Below, piece by piece: positions 25,788 through 33,718 of a DNA stretch of 64,000 bases. The stretch covers positions 411,395-475,394 of the forward strand of contig NZ_JASJEX010000003.1 in NCBI RefSeq assembly GCF_030067705.1, written 5' to 3'. This DNA comes from Kribbibacterium absianum. Lineage in GTDB: Bacteria; Actinomycetota; Coriobacteriia; Coriobacteriales; Atopobiaceae. How positions within the stretch are numbered: the stretch's first letter is position 1; every line of letters starts with the position of its first letter. The notes under the pieces were generated by a model. That model was not told where the DNA came from. It searched no databases and was given only the letters and a program-made list of their open reading frames with translations. Position numbers and translations under genes: made by a program.

Positions 25788-27911
25788 GTGGGACGCACAC
25801 GCTGGCACACGCCCGGTCGCGACTGGCCCCTCTCGGCGCCGGCGACGGACTTCCTGAAGGGCGCTCTCGAAGTGGAGCCCTCCTCCGACGGATGGGTGCG
25901 GCCTCAGCGGTTCACGGCCGCACAGCGCCGGGCCCTTGGCAGCTGCGCCGCGTGGCACCCGGCGCTGTACCGCCAGATGGCGGTGGCCACGGCCGGCGTG
26001 CGCCTCGAGCTGCGCACGGATGCGCAGGAGGTAGGTCTCGAGCTGTGGGTGGACGAGGAGCCCTCCGGCACGACGGCGCAGGTCGAGCTTGCGGACGGCG
26101 GTCCCTCGGATGACCCGCACGACGGCGTGTCGGCGGACGTGGACGGTCATCACGTCGGCGCGATGATGCCCCCGGCCGAGCCGGTGGAGCTGGTCGTGGA
26201 CCTCAACGACGGCGTGAGCGCCGCACCGCTGCCGGGCATGGCACCGGTGCGGCAGGTGACGGTGTGGCTGCCCTGCCTGCGCGGTTGTCGCATTCGTCGG
26301 CTCTGGTCGGACGGCTCGCTGATGGAGCCCGTTGCCGCAGGGCGTTCGCTGCTCGTGGTGGGCGACTCGATTGCCCAGGGCTTCCTGGCTGGGGACCCGG
26401 CTGAGGCGTGGCCTGCGCGCGTCGCGCGCGACCAGGGGCTCGACCTGCTCAACCAGGGGCTCGGCGGCCAGGTGTTCCAGCCCACGGCGATGGCGGACCT
26501 GGCGTCCCACGTGGACCCCGAGCTGGTGTGGATCGGGCTCGGGGCCAACTACCGTTTCCAGCGTTGCGGCCACTCGGAGCTGGTGCGCGACGTGCACGGC
26601 GTGGTGGACTACGTGGTGCGCGCGTGGCCGGGGGCAACCGTCTTTGTGGCGAGCCCCACGTGCCATGACGAGGAGGCCTATCCATCCCATCCGCGTTCCT
26701 GCTGGGAGGCGGTGCCGCAGGTGCTCGCCGCCGAGGTGGCGCGGCACCCCGGCATGCACCTGGCCGACGGCGCGCGTCTCTTGGAGGACCGGCGCCGCTA
26801 CTATGCCGACGCCGACCATCCGAGCCTGCGCGGGTCTCGGCTCATGGCGCTGAGGATCGGGCGCGTGCTCCGCGGCCAGCCGCCGATCGACACCCATGAG
26901 GCGCGGGCCCTCCGCATCGCCGAGCGCGAGGGCGACGCCGGACGGCTTCGCCGGCGGGCGGAAGAGGCCCAAGGCGAGCTGGAACTGACCGAGGTCGAAC
27001 AGCCGGTCGCTGTGGACGGCGAGGGTCTCGTGCCGGAGAACGTCCGGCCCATCGACGTGGATGCGCTCGGCGCTCATGGCGGGAGCCCGACGGTGCCTAT
27101 CGCGCCGGCGGTCACGCGGCAGGCGCCGGGGGCGGCCCCGTCTGTGTCGGACCTCGGTCGCCGCGGCGCCACCGCCCACGACATCGCCGCGCTCGTGGAC
27201 CGTATCGCCGCCGGGCCGGCTTGGGACCGGCCGGTGGAGCAGGCCATCGTGCGCGGGCTGGGGGAAGTGGTGTTCGCCTCTCCGGGGTTCGCGATGGTGG
27301 AGCTGCCGGGCGGCGACGCGCTCATCTGGGGCGAGGACGCCGAGACGGCGCTCGAGGTGATGGCCACCCGGCCGCGACCCAAGATGGCCCTGTTCAGCAG
27401 CCCGGCGCTGATTGACGCCCTTGGCGCCGTGTACGAGGGGGTGGGGGAGCCCGAGTGGCACCGCATCGTCGCCTATGACAAGGACGAGCCCGTTGCGCTG
27501 CGCACGCCGATCGTCGTGGCCCCGCTCGGCCCTCAGGACCTGGCGCTCGTGCGGGACCACTACTCGCACCCGGAGTTCTTCTCCGACGAGCAGCTCACGG
27601 CGCGCCTGGAGGACGGCCGGGTGTTCGGGGGGTCGCTGCCGGACGGTCGCATGGTGGGGTTCATCGGGCTCCATGACGAGGGGTCGATGGGCATGCTCGA
27701 GGTGTTCCCCCGGCACCGGCGCAAGGGGTACGGCCGCGATTTGGAGGCGTGGCTCATCAACCGTCACCTGGAGCGGCGCGAGCTGCCCTGGGGCGAGGTG
27801 TTCGAGGAGAACGCCCCGTCGCTGGCCCTGCAGGAGGACCTCGGCCTCGTGGTCGGGCCGGCGCACAGGGCCGGCTTCATCGACTGCCGCCCCTGGGAGC
27901 AGCTGCGCTGA
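25788..27911 (+). CDS. SGNH hydrolase fused to a GNAT acetyltransferase
   Basis: A 707-residue protein from a GTG with AAGGGG seven bases upstream. Residues about 50-175 look like the N-terminal beta-sandwich found before some SGNH esterases. Residues 185-365 are the SGNH hydrolase, with nucleophile Ser194 in VVGDSIAQGF, block III GLGANY and DADHPS holding Asp341/His344. Residues about 365-450 are a charged linker. Residues about 470-707 resemble a GNAT acetyltransferase: VGFIGLHDEGSMGMLEVFP followed by RRKGYGRDLEAW, the acetyl-CoA loop. No signal peptide is seen. Substrates are unknown; deacylation and acylation of the same glycan or metabolite is a possible role. Confidence 0.8.
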   Translation: MGRTRWHTPGRDWPLSAPATDFLKGALEVEPSSDGWVRPQRFTAAQRRALGSCAAWHPALYRQMAVATAGVRLELRTDAQEVGLELWVDEEPSGTTAQVELADGGPSDDPHDGVSADVDGHHVGAMMPPAEPVELVVDLNDGVSAAPLPGMAPVRQVTVWLPCLRGCRIRRLWSDGSLMEPVAAGRSLLVVGDSIAQGFLAGDPAEAWPARVARDQGLDLLNQGLGGQVFQPTAMADLASHVDPELVWIGLGANYRFQRCGHSELVRDVHGVVDYVVRAWPGATVFVASPTCHDEEAYPSHPRSCWEAVPQVLAAEVARHPGMHLADGARLLEDRRRYYADADHPSLRGSRLMALRIGRVLRGQPPIDTHEARALRIAEREGDAGRLRRRAEEAQGELELTEVEQPVAVDGEGLVPENVRPIDVDALGAHGGSPTVPIAPAVTRQAPGAAPSVSDLGRRGATAHDIAALVDRIAAGPAWDRPVEQAIVRGLGEVVFASPGFAMVELPGGDALIWGEDAETALEVMATRPRPKMALFSSPALIDALGAVYEGVGEPEWHRIVAYDKDEPVALRTPIVVAPLGPQDLALVRDHYSHPEFFSDEQLTARLEDGRVFGGSLPDGRMVGFIGLHDEGSMGMLEVFPRHRRKGYGRDLEAWLINRHLERRELPWGEVFEENAPSLALQEDLGLVVGPAHRAGFIDCRPWEQLR

Positions 27912-27920
27912 CCACCCCGT

Positions 27921-28028
27921 GAGACACTTCAAAGAGACAGGACTGTCTCATCGCATGAGGTGAGACAGTCCAAAGAGACAGGATCGTCCCATCCCGTGAT
28001 CGTGGGAATGGGACGATCCTGTCTCTTT
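27921..28028. repeat. Tandem palindromes between converging genes
   Basis: Two units: GGACTGTCTCA/TGAGACAGTCC at 27940-27971, and a long one at 27972-28028 with exact 21-base outer arms starting AAAGAGACAGGATCG. GAGACA recurs several times. The array lies between the fusion gene and cysK ends and probably terminates both. Confidence 0.8.
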
Positions 28029-28034
28029 ACGACG

Positions 28035-28943
28035 TCAGGCCATCGAGAGGTAGCGCTCGCCGGTGTCCGGCAGGACCGCCACGATCACGGCGCCCTCGTT
28101 CTCCTCACGTCCGGCCAGCTCGACGGCTGCGGCCACCGCCGCGCCGGCGGAGATGCCCACGAGCAGCCCCGCCTCCTCGGCGAGCCGCTGCTTAGTGGCG
28201 ACGGCGTCCGCGGACGCCACAGGGAGGATCTCGTCCACGACCTCAGGGTCGAAGTTCTTGGGCACGAAGTTCGCACCGATGCCCTGGATCTTGTGCGGGC
28301 CGGCCGGTTTTCCGGCGAGCACCTGGCTCTCCTCGGGCTCCACCGCCACGACGGTCACATCGGGGTCCATCTCTTTGAGGAAGCGCCCGGCGCCGCTCAC
28401 GGTGCCGCCGGTGCCGACGCCGGCCACAAAGATGTCAACGGCCCCTTCGGTGTCCCACCAGATCTCAGGGCCCGTCGTGCGGTAGTGCGCGAGCGGATTC
28501 TCCGGGTTCGAGAACTGCCCGAGCAGCACGGCGCCGTCCGTCTCGGCCACGATCTCCTCCGCCTTGGCCACCGCTCCGGCCATGCCGTCGGCGCCGGGGG
28601 TGAGCACGATCTGCGCGCCATAGGAGGCCGCGAGCTTGCGGCGCTCGACACTCATGGTCTCTGGCATCGTCAGGATCATCTGGTAACCGCTCTCGGCCGC
28701 GATCATCGCAAGGCCGACGCCGGTGTTGCCGCTCGTGGGCTCGACGATGGTGCCGCCCTCGGGCAGCGAGCCGTCGCGCTCGGCGGCGTCCACCATCGCG
28801 CGGGCGACGCGATCCTTGATGGAGCCGCCGGGGTTGGCGGCCTCGTACTTGCCGAGAATGGTCGCCGTGCCGTTGACGAGGACGGAAAGGTCGATGAGGG
28901 GGGTCTGGCCGATGGCCGCGCTGACACTGGTCGCGATGTTCAT
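28035..28943 (-). CDS. cysK: Cysteine synthase A (O-acetylserine thiol-lyase)
   Basis: A 302-residue PLP enzyme that forms cysteine from O-acetylserine and sulphide. PLP Lys43 lies in NPGGSIKDR; EPTSGNTGVGLA near residue 68 is the substrate loop; GTGGTVSGAGRFL near 172 binds phosphate. GGAGGA precedes the ATG. No cysE is near. A palindromic site about 100 bases upstream may bind a cysteine-responsive regulator. Confidence 0.96.
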   Translation of the reverse strand: MNIATSVSAAIGQTPLIDLSVLVNGTATILGKYEAANPGGSIKDRVARAMVDAAERDGSLPEGGTIVEPTSGNTGVGLAMIAAESGYQMILTMPETMSVERRKLAASYGAQIVLTPGADGMAGAVAKAEEIVAETDGAVLLGQFSNPENPLAHYRTTGPEIWWDTEGAVDIFVAGVGTGGTVSGAGRFLKEMDPDVTVVAVEPEESQVLAGKPAGPHKIQGIGANFVPKNFDPEVVDEILPVASADAVATKQRLAEEAGLLVGISAGAAVAAAVELAGREENEGAVIVAVLPDTGERYLSMA

Positions 28944-29041
28944 GGTTCCTCCTGGTTCGCTCAGCGCGAGATTGGGTCCCGGTGCGGGCTCCCTTGCAGT
29001 ATGACGGCGAGGCGCCTTCGCCGTCCCTCCGTATCTTGCGC

Positions 29042-29070
29042 TTAATTCCCACCAGAGAGGTAGGAATTAT
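29042..29070 (-). promoter_or_regulatory. Candidate Rrf2/CymR-type operator upstream of cysK
   Basis: TTAATTCCCACC and GGTAGGAATTAT form an imperfect palindrome with a four-base spacer, unusually AT-rich for this genome. AATTCC-N-GGAATT dyads are bound by Rrf2-family regulators such as CymR, which control cysteine genes. Located about 100 bases before the cysK start. Confidence 0.45.
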
Positions 29071-29204
29071 CTGTTGAGAAACAAACACGAGTGGCACCTG
29101 GGCTTCTCGGTTTGGAGCGTACCGTTGTCGCGCTCCACACCTCGTGCACTGCGGCGCAGCTCCGCCCGGACACCCCGGGAGCGCGCGCCGTCGCGCGAGC
29201 CCTA

Positions 29205-29798
29205 CTACTCCTCCAGCGTGTCCTCGCTGATGCGGGCCTGCAGCTCGCGGATGCCGGTGCCCTTCGCGCTCGACGTGACGTAGATGTCGTCCGTGTCCAC
29301 CCCTAGGTCCTCGGCCACGCGGAGCTTGGTGTTGCGCGCCTTTTGGGCGGAGATCTTGTCGGCCTTGGTGAGGGCGATCACAAAGGGCAGCTCCCGCTCC
29401 TTGAGAAAGGCGACCATCTCGCGGTCGAGCTTCTGGGGCTCGTGGCGGATGTCCACAAGGCACACGACCAGGTTGAACGAGCGGTCCTGGTCGAAGTACC
29501 CCGCGATGAGGTCCGCCCAGCGCTTGCGCTCCGCCTGGCCCACCTTCGCGAAGCCGTAGCCCGGAAGGTCCACCAGGTACACGCCGTCCACGTCGTAAAA
29601 GTTGATGGTGGCCGTCTTGCCGGGCTTCTGGCTCACCTTGGCGAGCGCCTTGCGGCCGAGCAGCTTGTTGATGAGCGACGACTTGCCCACGTTGGACCGG
29701 CCGCACACCACTACCTCGGGAGCCTCGGCGGCGGGGATTTGAGAGGGGAGGCCGTAGGCGGCCTTGAACTGGGCCTTGTTGAAGTTGATGCCGGCCAT
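29205..29798 (-). CDS. ysxC: Ribosome biogenesis GTP-binding protein YsxC/EngB
   Basis: A 197-residue GTPase needed for 50S ribosome assembly. G1 GRSNVGKSS near residue 33, G3 DLPGYGFAKV near 78, G4 TKAD near 144 and G5 SSAKG near 176 are all intact, and KPGKTATINFY is the typical switch I. Length is normal. The 261 bases between this gene and the cysK start hold the candidate operator and no gene. Confidence 0.95.
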   Translation of the reverse strand: MAGINFNKAQFKAAYGLPSQIPAAEAPEVVVCGRSNVGKSSLINKLLGRKALAKVSQKPGKTATINFYDVDGVYLVDLPGYGFAKVGQAERKRWADLIAGYFDQDRSFNLVVCLVDIRHEPQKLDREMVAFLKERELPFVIALTKADKISAQKARNTKLRVAEDLGVDTDDIYVTSSAKGTGIRELQARISEDTLEE

Positions 29799-29881
29799 GG
29801 CGCTCCTTCTTGTCGCGGGGGCTTCCGTCGCGGGGACCTGAGCATTCTACGGGAAGCCCGTGGAGGCCCTGCGCCGGCGTG

Positions 29882-29955
29882 GACGCTTCGGTCAAAGCTC
29901 AATGTCCACGCTGCGGGTGCCTGAAGCGTGGACAAACGGCTCTCTCCGAAGCGTC
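29882..29955. repeat. Nested hairpin upstream of phosphoglucomutase
   Basis: Outer arms GACGCTTCGG/CCGAAGCGTC and inner arms TGTCCACGCT/AGCGTGGACA are each exact 10-base complements, giving one branched or extended structure. It lies in the 321-bp gap between ysxC and the mutase gene; the rest of that gap shows no gene. Confidence 0.7.
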
Positions 29956-30119
29956 CGGGCGCCATTGTCCCGACCCGTCAGAGTCAGCGTGGGGAAACCG
30001 TGCACAGGGCGCCGCTCGCGAGCCCAACCCTTAAGCCGCCTGAATCGGCGCCCTACAATGGGACCGTCGTGCAGCAGAGGAGCTGGGGAGCTTCAAACCT
30101 CGAAGGAAGGACCCACACC

Positions 30120-31856
30120 ATGGACCAGAAGATTCAAGAGCGCGCGCAGCTGTGGCAGGAGAGCATCGACGAGCCGGCGCTCGTCGAGGAGCTGTCCGAC
30201 CTGCTCGCCAAGAACGACGAGGAGTCCATCGTCGACGCCTTCTATCGCGACCTGGAGTTCGGCACGGCCGGCCTCCGCGGCGTCCTCGGTGTGGGCACCA
30301 ACCGCATGAACGCCTACACCGTCTCGCAGGCCACCCAGGGCCTCGCGGACTATCTCAACGCCCACAAGGGCGAGGAGGTCCCCACCGTCGCCATCATGCG
30401 CGACTCCCGCAACAAGGGAGAGGACTTCGTCAAGGCCGCTGCCGGCGTGCTCGCCGCCAACGGCATCAAGACCTTCGTCGCGCCGCGCATCGAGCCGGTG
30501 CCGGTCCTCTCGTTCACGGTGCGCCACCTCAAGACCGACGCCGGCATCGTGATCACCGCCTCCCACAACCCGGCTCCGTACAACGGTTACAAGGTCTATG
30601 GGCCCGACGGCGCCCAGATCGCCAACGAGGCCGCGGACGAGATCCAGACCGCGATCAACAACACGGACATCTTCAACGACGTCAAGAAGATGGGCTTCGA
30701 TGAGGCCCAGGAGAAGGGCTTCGTCACCTGGGTCGAGGACGCGGTGATCGAGGCCTACCTCGACGCGATCCAGAAGGTCTCCGTGCCTGACTGCGTGGCC
30801 GAGGACGGCTCCTTCAAGGTGGTCTACAGCCCGCTCAACGGCACCGGCCTCGAGACGGTCACGGCGATCCTCTCGCGCGTGGGCATCGATAACGTGACCG
30901 TGGTGCCCGAACAGCGCGAGCCCAACGGCGACTTCCCCACGTGCCCGTATCCCAACCCCGAGGTGCGCGCCGCTCTGCAGAAGGGCCTCGAGCTCTGCGA
31001 CCAGGTCAAGCCGGACCTCATGCTCGCCACGGATCCCGACGCCGACCGCGTGGGCATCGCCGTGCCGCACGACGGCGACTACAAGCTGCTCTCCGGCAAC
31101 GAGGTGGGCGTGCTCCTCATCGACTGGCTCTGCCGCGTGAAGCAGGAGGCCGGCGAGGACGTCTCCACCAAGGTGTGCGTCTCCACGATCGTGTCCAGCT
31201 CCATGCCGGACGCGCTGGCGGCCCACTACGGTTTCGAGATGCGCCGCGTGCTCACGGGCTTCAAGTACATCGGCGAGCAGATCGAGATGCTCACCGACAA
31301 GGGCGAGGGCGACCGCTACCTGCTCGGGTTCGAGGAGTCCTACGGCTACCTGGCCGGCACGCACGCCCGCGACAAGGACGCCGTCGTCGCGTCGATGCTC
31401 ATCTGCGAGATGGCCGGTTGGTACGCCAAGAAGGGCATGGACCTGTACGAGGCCATGGACGCCCTCTACCAGGAGTTCGGCTTCCATCTCAACGGCATCG
31501 TGAACGTCGAGTTCCAGGGCGCGGCCGGCGCCGACAAGATGGCGGCCATCATGAAGGGGCTGCGCGCGCAGCAGCCGCTCACCGTTGCCGGCTACGACGT
31601 CGAGGGCTACACCGACTACGCCGATTGCGTGGCGATGCCGATGGTCAACCAGAAGGACGGCGACCTGGATCAGACGCTGCCCGCAGCCAACGTGCTCGAG
31701 TTCCGGCTCTCCGGCGGCCACAAGGTCATCGTGCGCCCGTCCGGCACCGAGCCCAAGATCAAGGCGTACCTGTTCACGGCCGGCGCGACCCGCGAGGAGG
31801 CCGAGGCCGTGCAGGACAAGCTGGCGGTCTTCGCGAAGGAGTCCCTGCTGGCCTAA
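30120..31856 (+). CDS. pgm: Phospho-sugar mutase (phosphoglucomutase)
   Basis: A 578-residue alpha-phosphohexomutase, most likely interconverting glucose 1- and 6-phosphate. ITASHNPAPYNGYKVYG near residue 147 holds the phosphoserine; ATDPDADRVGI near 305 binds the metal; GFEESYGYLAG near 408 is the sugar-binding loop and RPSGTEPKIKAY near 537 the phosphate-binding loop. The length and LEFGTAGLRG start match the PgcA/PGM2-like group of Firmicutes and Actinobacteria. GAAGGAAGG precedes the ATG. An intrinsic terminator follows. Confidence 0.94.
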   Translation: MDQKIQERAQLWQESIDEPALVEELSDLLAKNDEESIVDAFYRDLEFGTAGLRGVLGVGTNRMNAYTVSQATQGLADYLNAHKGEEVPTVAIMRDSRNKGEDFVKAAAGVLAANGIKTFVAPRIEPVPVLSFTVRHLKTDAGIVITASHNPAPYNGYKVYGPDGAQIANEAADEIQTAINNTDIFNDVKKMGFDEAQEKGFVTWVEDAVIEAYLDAIQKVSVPDCVAEDGSFKVVYSPLNGTGLETVTAILSRVGIDNVTVVPEQREPNGDFPTCPYPNPEVRAALQKGLELCDQVKPDLMLATDPDADRVGIAVPHDGDYKLLSGNEVGVLLIDWLCRVKQEAGEDVSTKVCVSTIVSSSMPDALAAHYGFEMRRVLTGFKYIGEQIEMLTDKGEGDRYLLGFEESYGYLAGTHARDKDAVVASMLICEMAGWYAKKGMDLYEAMDALYQEFGFHLNGIVNVEFQGAAGADKMAAIMKGLRAQQPLTVAGYDVEGYTDYADCVAMPMVNQKDGDLDQTLPAANVLEFRLSGGHKVIVRPSGTEPKIKAYLFTAGATREEAEAVQDKLAVFAKESLLA

Positions 31857-31894
31857 GTCCCAGCTGGCGTAGGGAAACGTCCCCGCGCACGCGT

Positions 31895-31935
31895 GGCCCG
31901 TTGGGTTGCCTTGACGGTGCCCGACGGGCCTTTTT
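31895..31935 (+). terminator. Intrinsic terminator of pgm
   Basis: GGCCCGTTGGG pairs with CCCGACGGGCC allowing one offset, followed directly by five T. It ends 20 bases before composite repeat A. Confidence 0.8.
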
Positions 31936-31955
31936 CGTTGCGGGTGGATGTGGCC

Positions 31956-32181
31956 TTGATTCCGAGATGGCCACTTCGCGCGAAGGGTCCATCTGGGGAT
32001 CAATGGTCGAAGCGTCGAGCCTCCAGGGAGCCTCGAGACGCGGTTCAGAGCCTTCTCGGAGCGCAAATCCCGAGAATGGAAGGCGGTTTTTGACCCTCTG
32101 CGTGCCGCCATCCCGCCAATGGTTCAGTAATCGATCCCCGCATGGCTCGCTGGCGCAAAAGGGTGACCTGGGAATCATCAA
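31956..32181. repeat. Composite two-hairpin element A
   Basis: Hairpin A1 (31956-32003) has arms TTGATTCCGAGATGG and CCATCTGGGGATCAA around CTTCGCGCGAAG. Hairpin A2 (about 32129-32181) has the same layout but more mismatches. The 125-bp core between them holds GCGTCGAG-CCTCCA-GGG, shared with element C. It lies in the 497-bp space before the nuclease gene. Confidence 0.75.
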
Positions 32182-32272
32182 TGCAAGGAGTCATCTGGTT
32201 GCGCCCCTCGGGTGTGGAGATTGCGCGGAGGGGAGTCTCGCAGGTAGGACGCCCGACTTCGTGACCTGCGGA

Positions 32273-32302
32273 TTGACAGGATGTGTGACGCCCGGCCAGA
32301 TT
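32273..32302 (+). promoter_or_regulatory. Candidate promoter of the nuclease gene
   Basis: A consensus TTGACA at 32273-32278 is followed 18 bases later by CAGATT. A CGCAGGT/ACCTGCG hairpin lies just upstream (about 32239-32270) and may be an operator. Confidence 0.4.
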
Positions 32303-32353
32303 CCGAAGAATCCCTGCGACTGACGGGCCAGGGCCCTTCGGGATGATGCGCCC

Positions 32354-33418
32354 ATGGCGGTCATCGTTTCACATCTCACAGCGCTTCAGGCGCTGCGCCG
32401 AGGAGCGGGCCTGGCTCCTTTGGCGTCTCAGGGGCTCGCGGGGGCACTGAGGGAGGATTCCGCCGCGCCACGTCTCCCGAGCCCTCGGCCGGAGGAACTG
32501 TGGGCCGCTCGCAACCTCCTGGTGTGGTCCGGGCTCCTCGATGGCGGACAACCCATGGACGTGATGCGGCTGCCCTGGCAGACGGCCGTGTTCCGAGAGG
32601 GGTTGGTGCAACACCGCTGGAGCGTCGCCGGACTGCTTCCAGTTTTTCGGATGCTGGTCACCCCGGGCGTCGCAGGAGAGCCGAGGCTGCTTGTCCCACC
32701 TCCGGAGCTGCTGTTCCTCCAGTTGGCGCGTCAGTGTGCCTTGACGACGACCCTCATGCTCGGCTGGGAGCTCTGCGGCCACTATGCGAAGCTGACCGAG
32801 CGCGACCAGCGGACCCGTGGGACGTCCCAAGGGTTCATCGGGCGCGACCCACTTTGCACCAAAGCCGAGATTGACGCTCTGTTGGCGCGGATGCCTCGGG
32901 GCGTGCCGGGGAGCGCACGAGCGAGGAGGGCCGCGAGGCTGGTGCGAGATCGGTCCAGGTCGCCGATGGAGACCGCCGTCGCCCTGATGCTCTTCGCGCC
33001 GCAACGCCTCGGCGGCTTCGGGATGCCGGAGCCCGTCGTGAACGGCACGGTGGAGCTGCAGCCTCGACGCGATGCCCTGATGCGCTCGCGGCTTGAGCTA
33101 GATCTGCACTGGCTCGACCCGCTTCGGGTCACGGAGTACAACGGTTTCGACTTCCACGAGGGGAAGTCGAAGGCGCAGGCCGCCAAGGACGCGATCCGCC
33201 ACAACGAGCTGGAGATCCGACAGATTCCGCATCTCACCCTCGTCGGCAGCGAGGTGATGGACCGTCTCCGCTTCCAGCTCAACGCTCGGAACATTGCCCA
33301 GATGCTCAATCACCGGCTCAGGCTGGAGACGCGGGACTGGAACCAGCGGTACGAGCGGTTCCATGCGGACCTGCTCGGGCTTGATTACACGCCACCCGAG
33401 GCATACGAGAGGCTCTGA
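32354..33418 (+). CDS. DUF559/Vsr-like endonuclease-domain protein (Coriobacteriia-type family)
   Basis: A 354-residue protein. Residues 105-150 contain LLVPPPELLFLQLARQ and LGWELCGHYA, a block I associate with a large family of uncharacterised Coriobacteriia proteins related to AbiEi-like antitoxins. Residues 200-290 look like a PD-(D/E)XK nuclease of the DUF559/Vsr kind: SPMETAVALMLF (Glu206), LELDLHWLDP (Asp250) and VTEYNGFDFHEG (Glu261) give an E-D-ExN set. The usual final Lys is replaced by Asn. It stands alone between two composite hairpin repeats with its own promoter-like sequence. DNA-binding or nicking is inference; the true target is unknown. Confidence 0.65.
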   Translation: MAVIVSHLTALQALRRGAGLAPLASQGLAGALREDSAAPRLPSPRPEELWAARNLLVWSGLLDGGQPMDVMRLPWQTAVFREGLVQHRWSVAGLLPVFRMLVTPGVAGEPRLLVPPPELLFLQLARQCALTTTLMLGWELCGHYAKLTERDQRTRGTSQGFIGRDPLCTKAEIDALLARMPRGVPGSARARRAARLVRDRSRSPMETAVALMLFAPQRLGGFGMPEPVVNGTVELQPRRDALMRSRLELDLHWLDPLRVTEYNGFDFHEGKSKAQAAKDAIRHNELEIRQIPHLTLVGSEVMDRLRFQLNARNIAQMLNHRLRLETRDWNQRYERFHADLLGLDYTPPEAYERL

Positions 33419-33467
33419 GCTCGCGGTGGTTCAGTCTGCGGTTCCCATGGGCAATGGTTCGATTCTC

Positions 33468-33700
33468 GATGCCCAGATGAGGCGTTCGCGCGAACAGCTC
33501 GGCTCGGTATCAGAAAAGCAACCGAGAAGGCCGAGCGGGGCACTCTCGGCGACAGGGGGGTGCTCACGACTGCCATTCTCGACCTCGGAATCGGCACTCG
33601 TGGATTCAAGGGCGGGTTTCTTCTCCCACGAGCCACCTTTTCGTACAAAAGATGATCCCCAGTCAGCCCTCTCGCGCAAAGAGGCCAACTGGGGATCATC
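33468..33700. repeat. Composite two-hairpin element B
   Basis: Hairpin B2 (33651-33700) is nearly perfect: GATGATCCCCAGTCAGCC against GGCCAACTGGGGATCATC around CTCGCGCAAAG. Hairpin B1 (33468-33511) is worn. The core is about 139 bp. It lies 50 bases after the nuclease gene and ends 19 bases from the stop of the converging gene, so it may terminate both. Confidence 0.75.
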
Positions 33701-33718
33701 AATCGAACCTGCTGGCGC

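Noticed and set aside
24735..27932. A very long open frame on the minus strand, over 1000 codons, opposite the SGNH-GNAT gene
   Set aside because: It mirrors the GC-rich third-position pattern of the plus-strand genes, has no domain likeness and no ribosome site; the plus-strand frames carry clear motifs.
33450..33475. GGTTCGATTC, like a tRNA T-arm
   Set aside because: No acceptor, D or anticodon arms can be built around it; it belongs to composite element B.
31956..33700. An insertion sequence or composite transposon with the nuclease gene as transposase
   Set aside because: The protein has no DDE, HUH or serine-recombinase motif, and the flanking elements show no exact terminal repeats or target duplication. 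Kept as a repeat-nuclease finding only.
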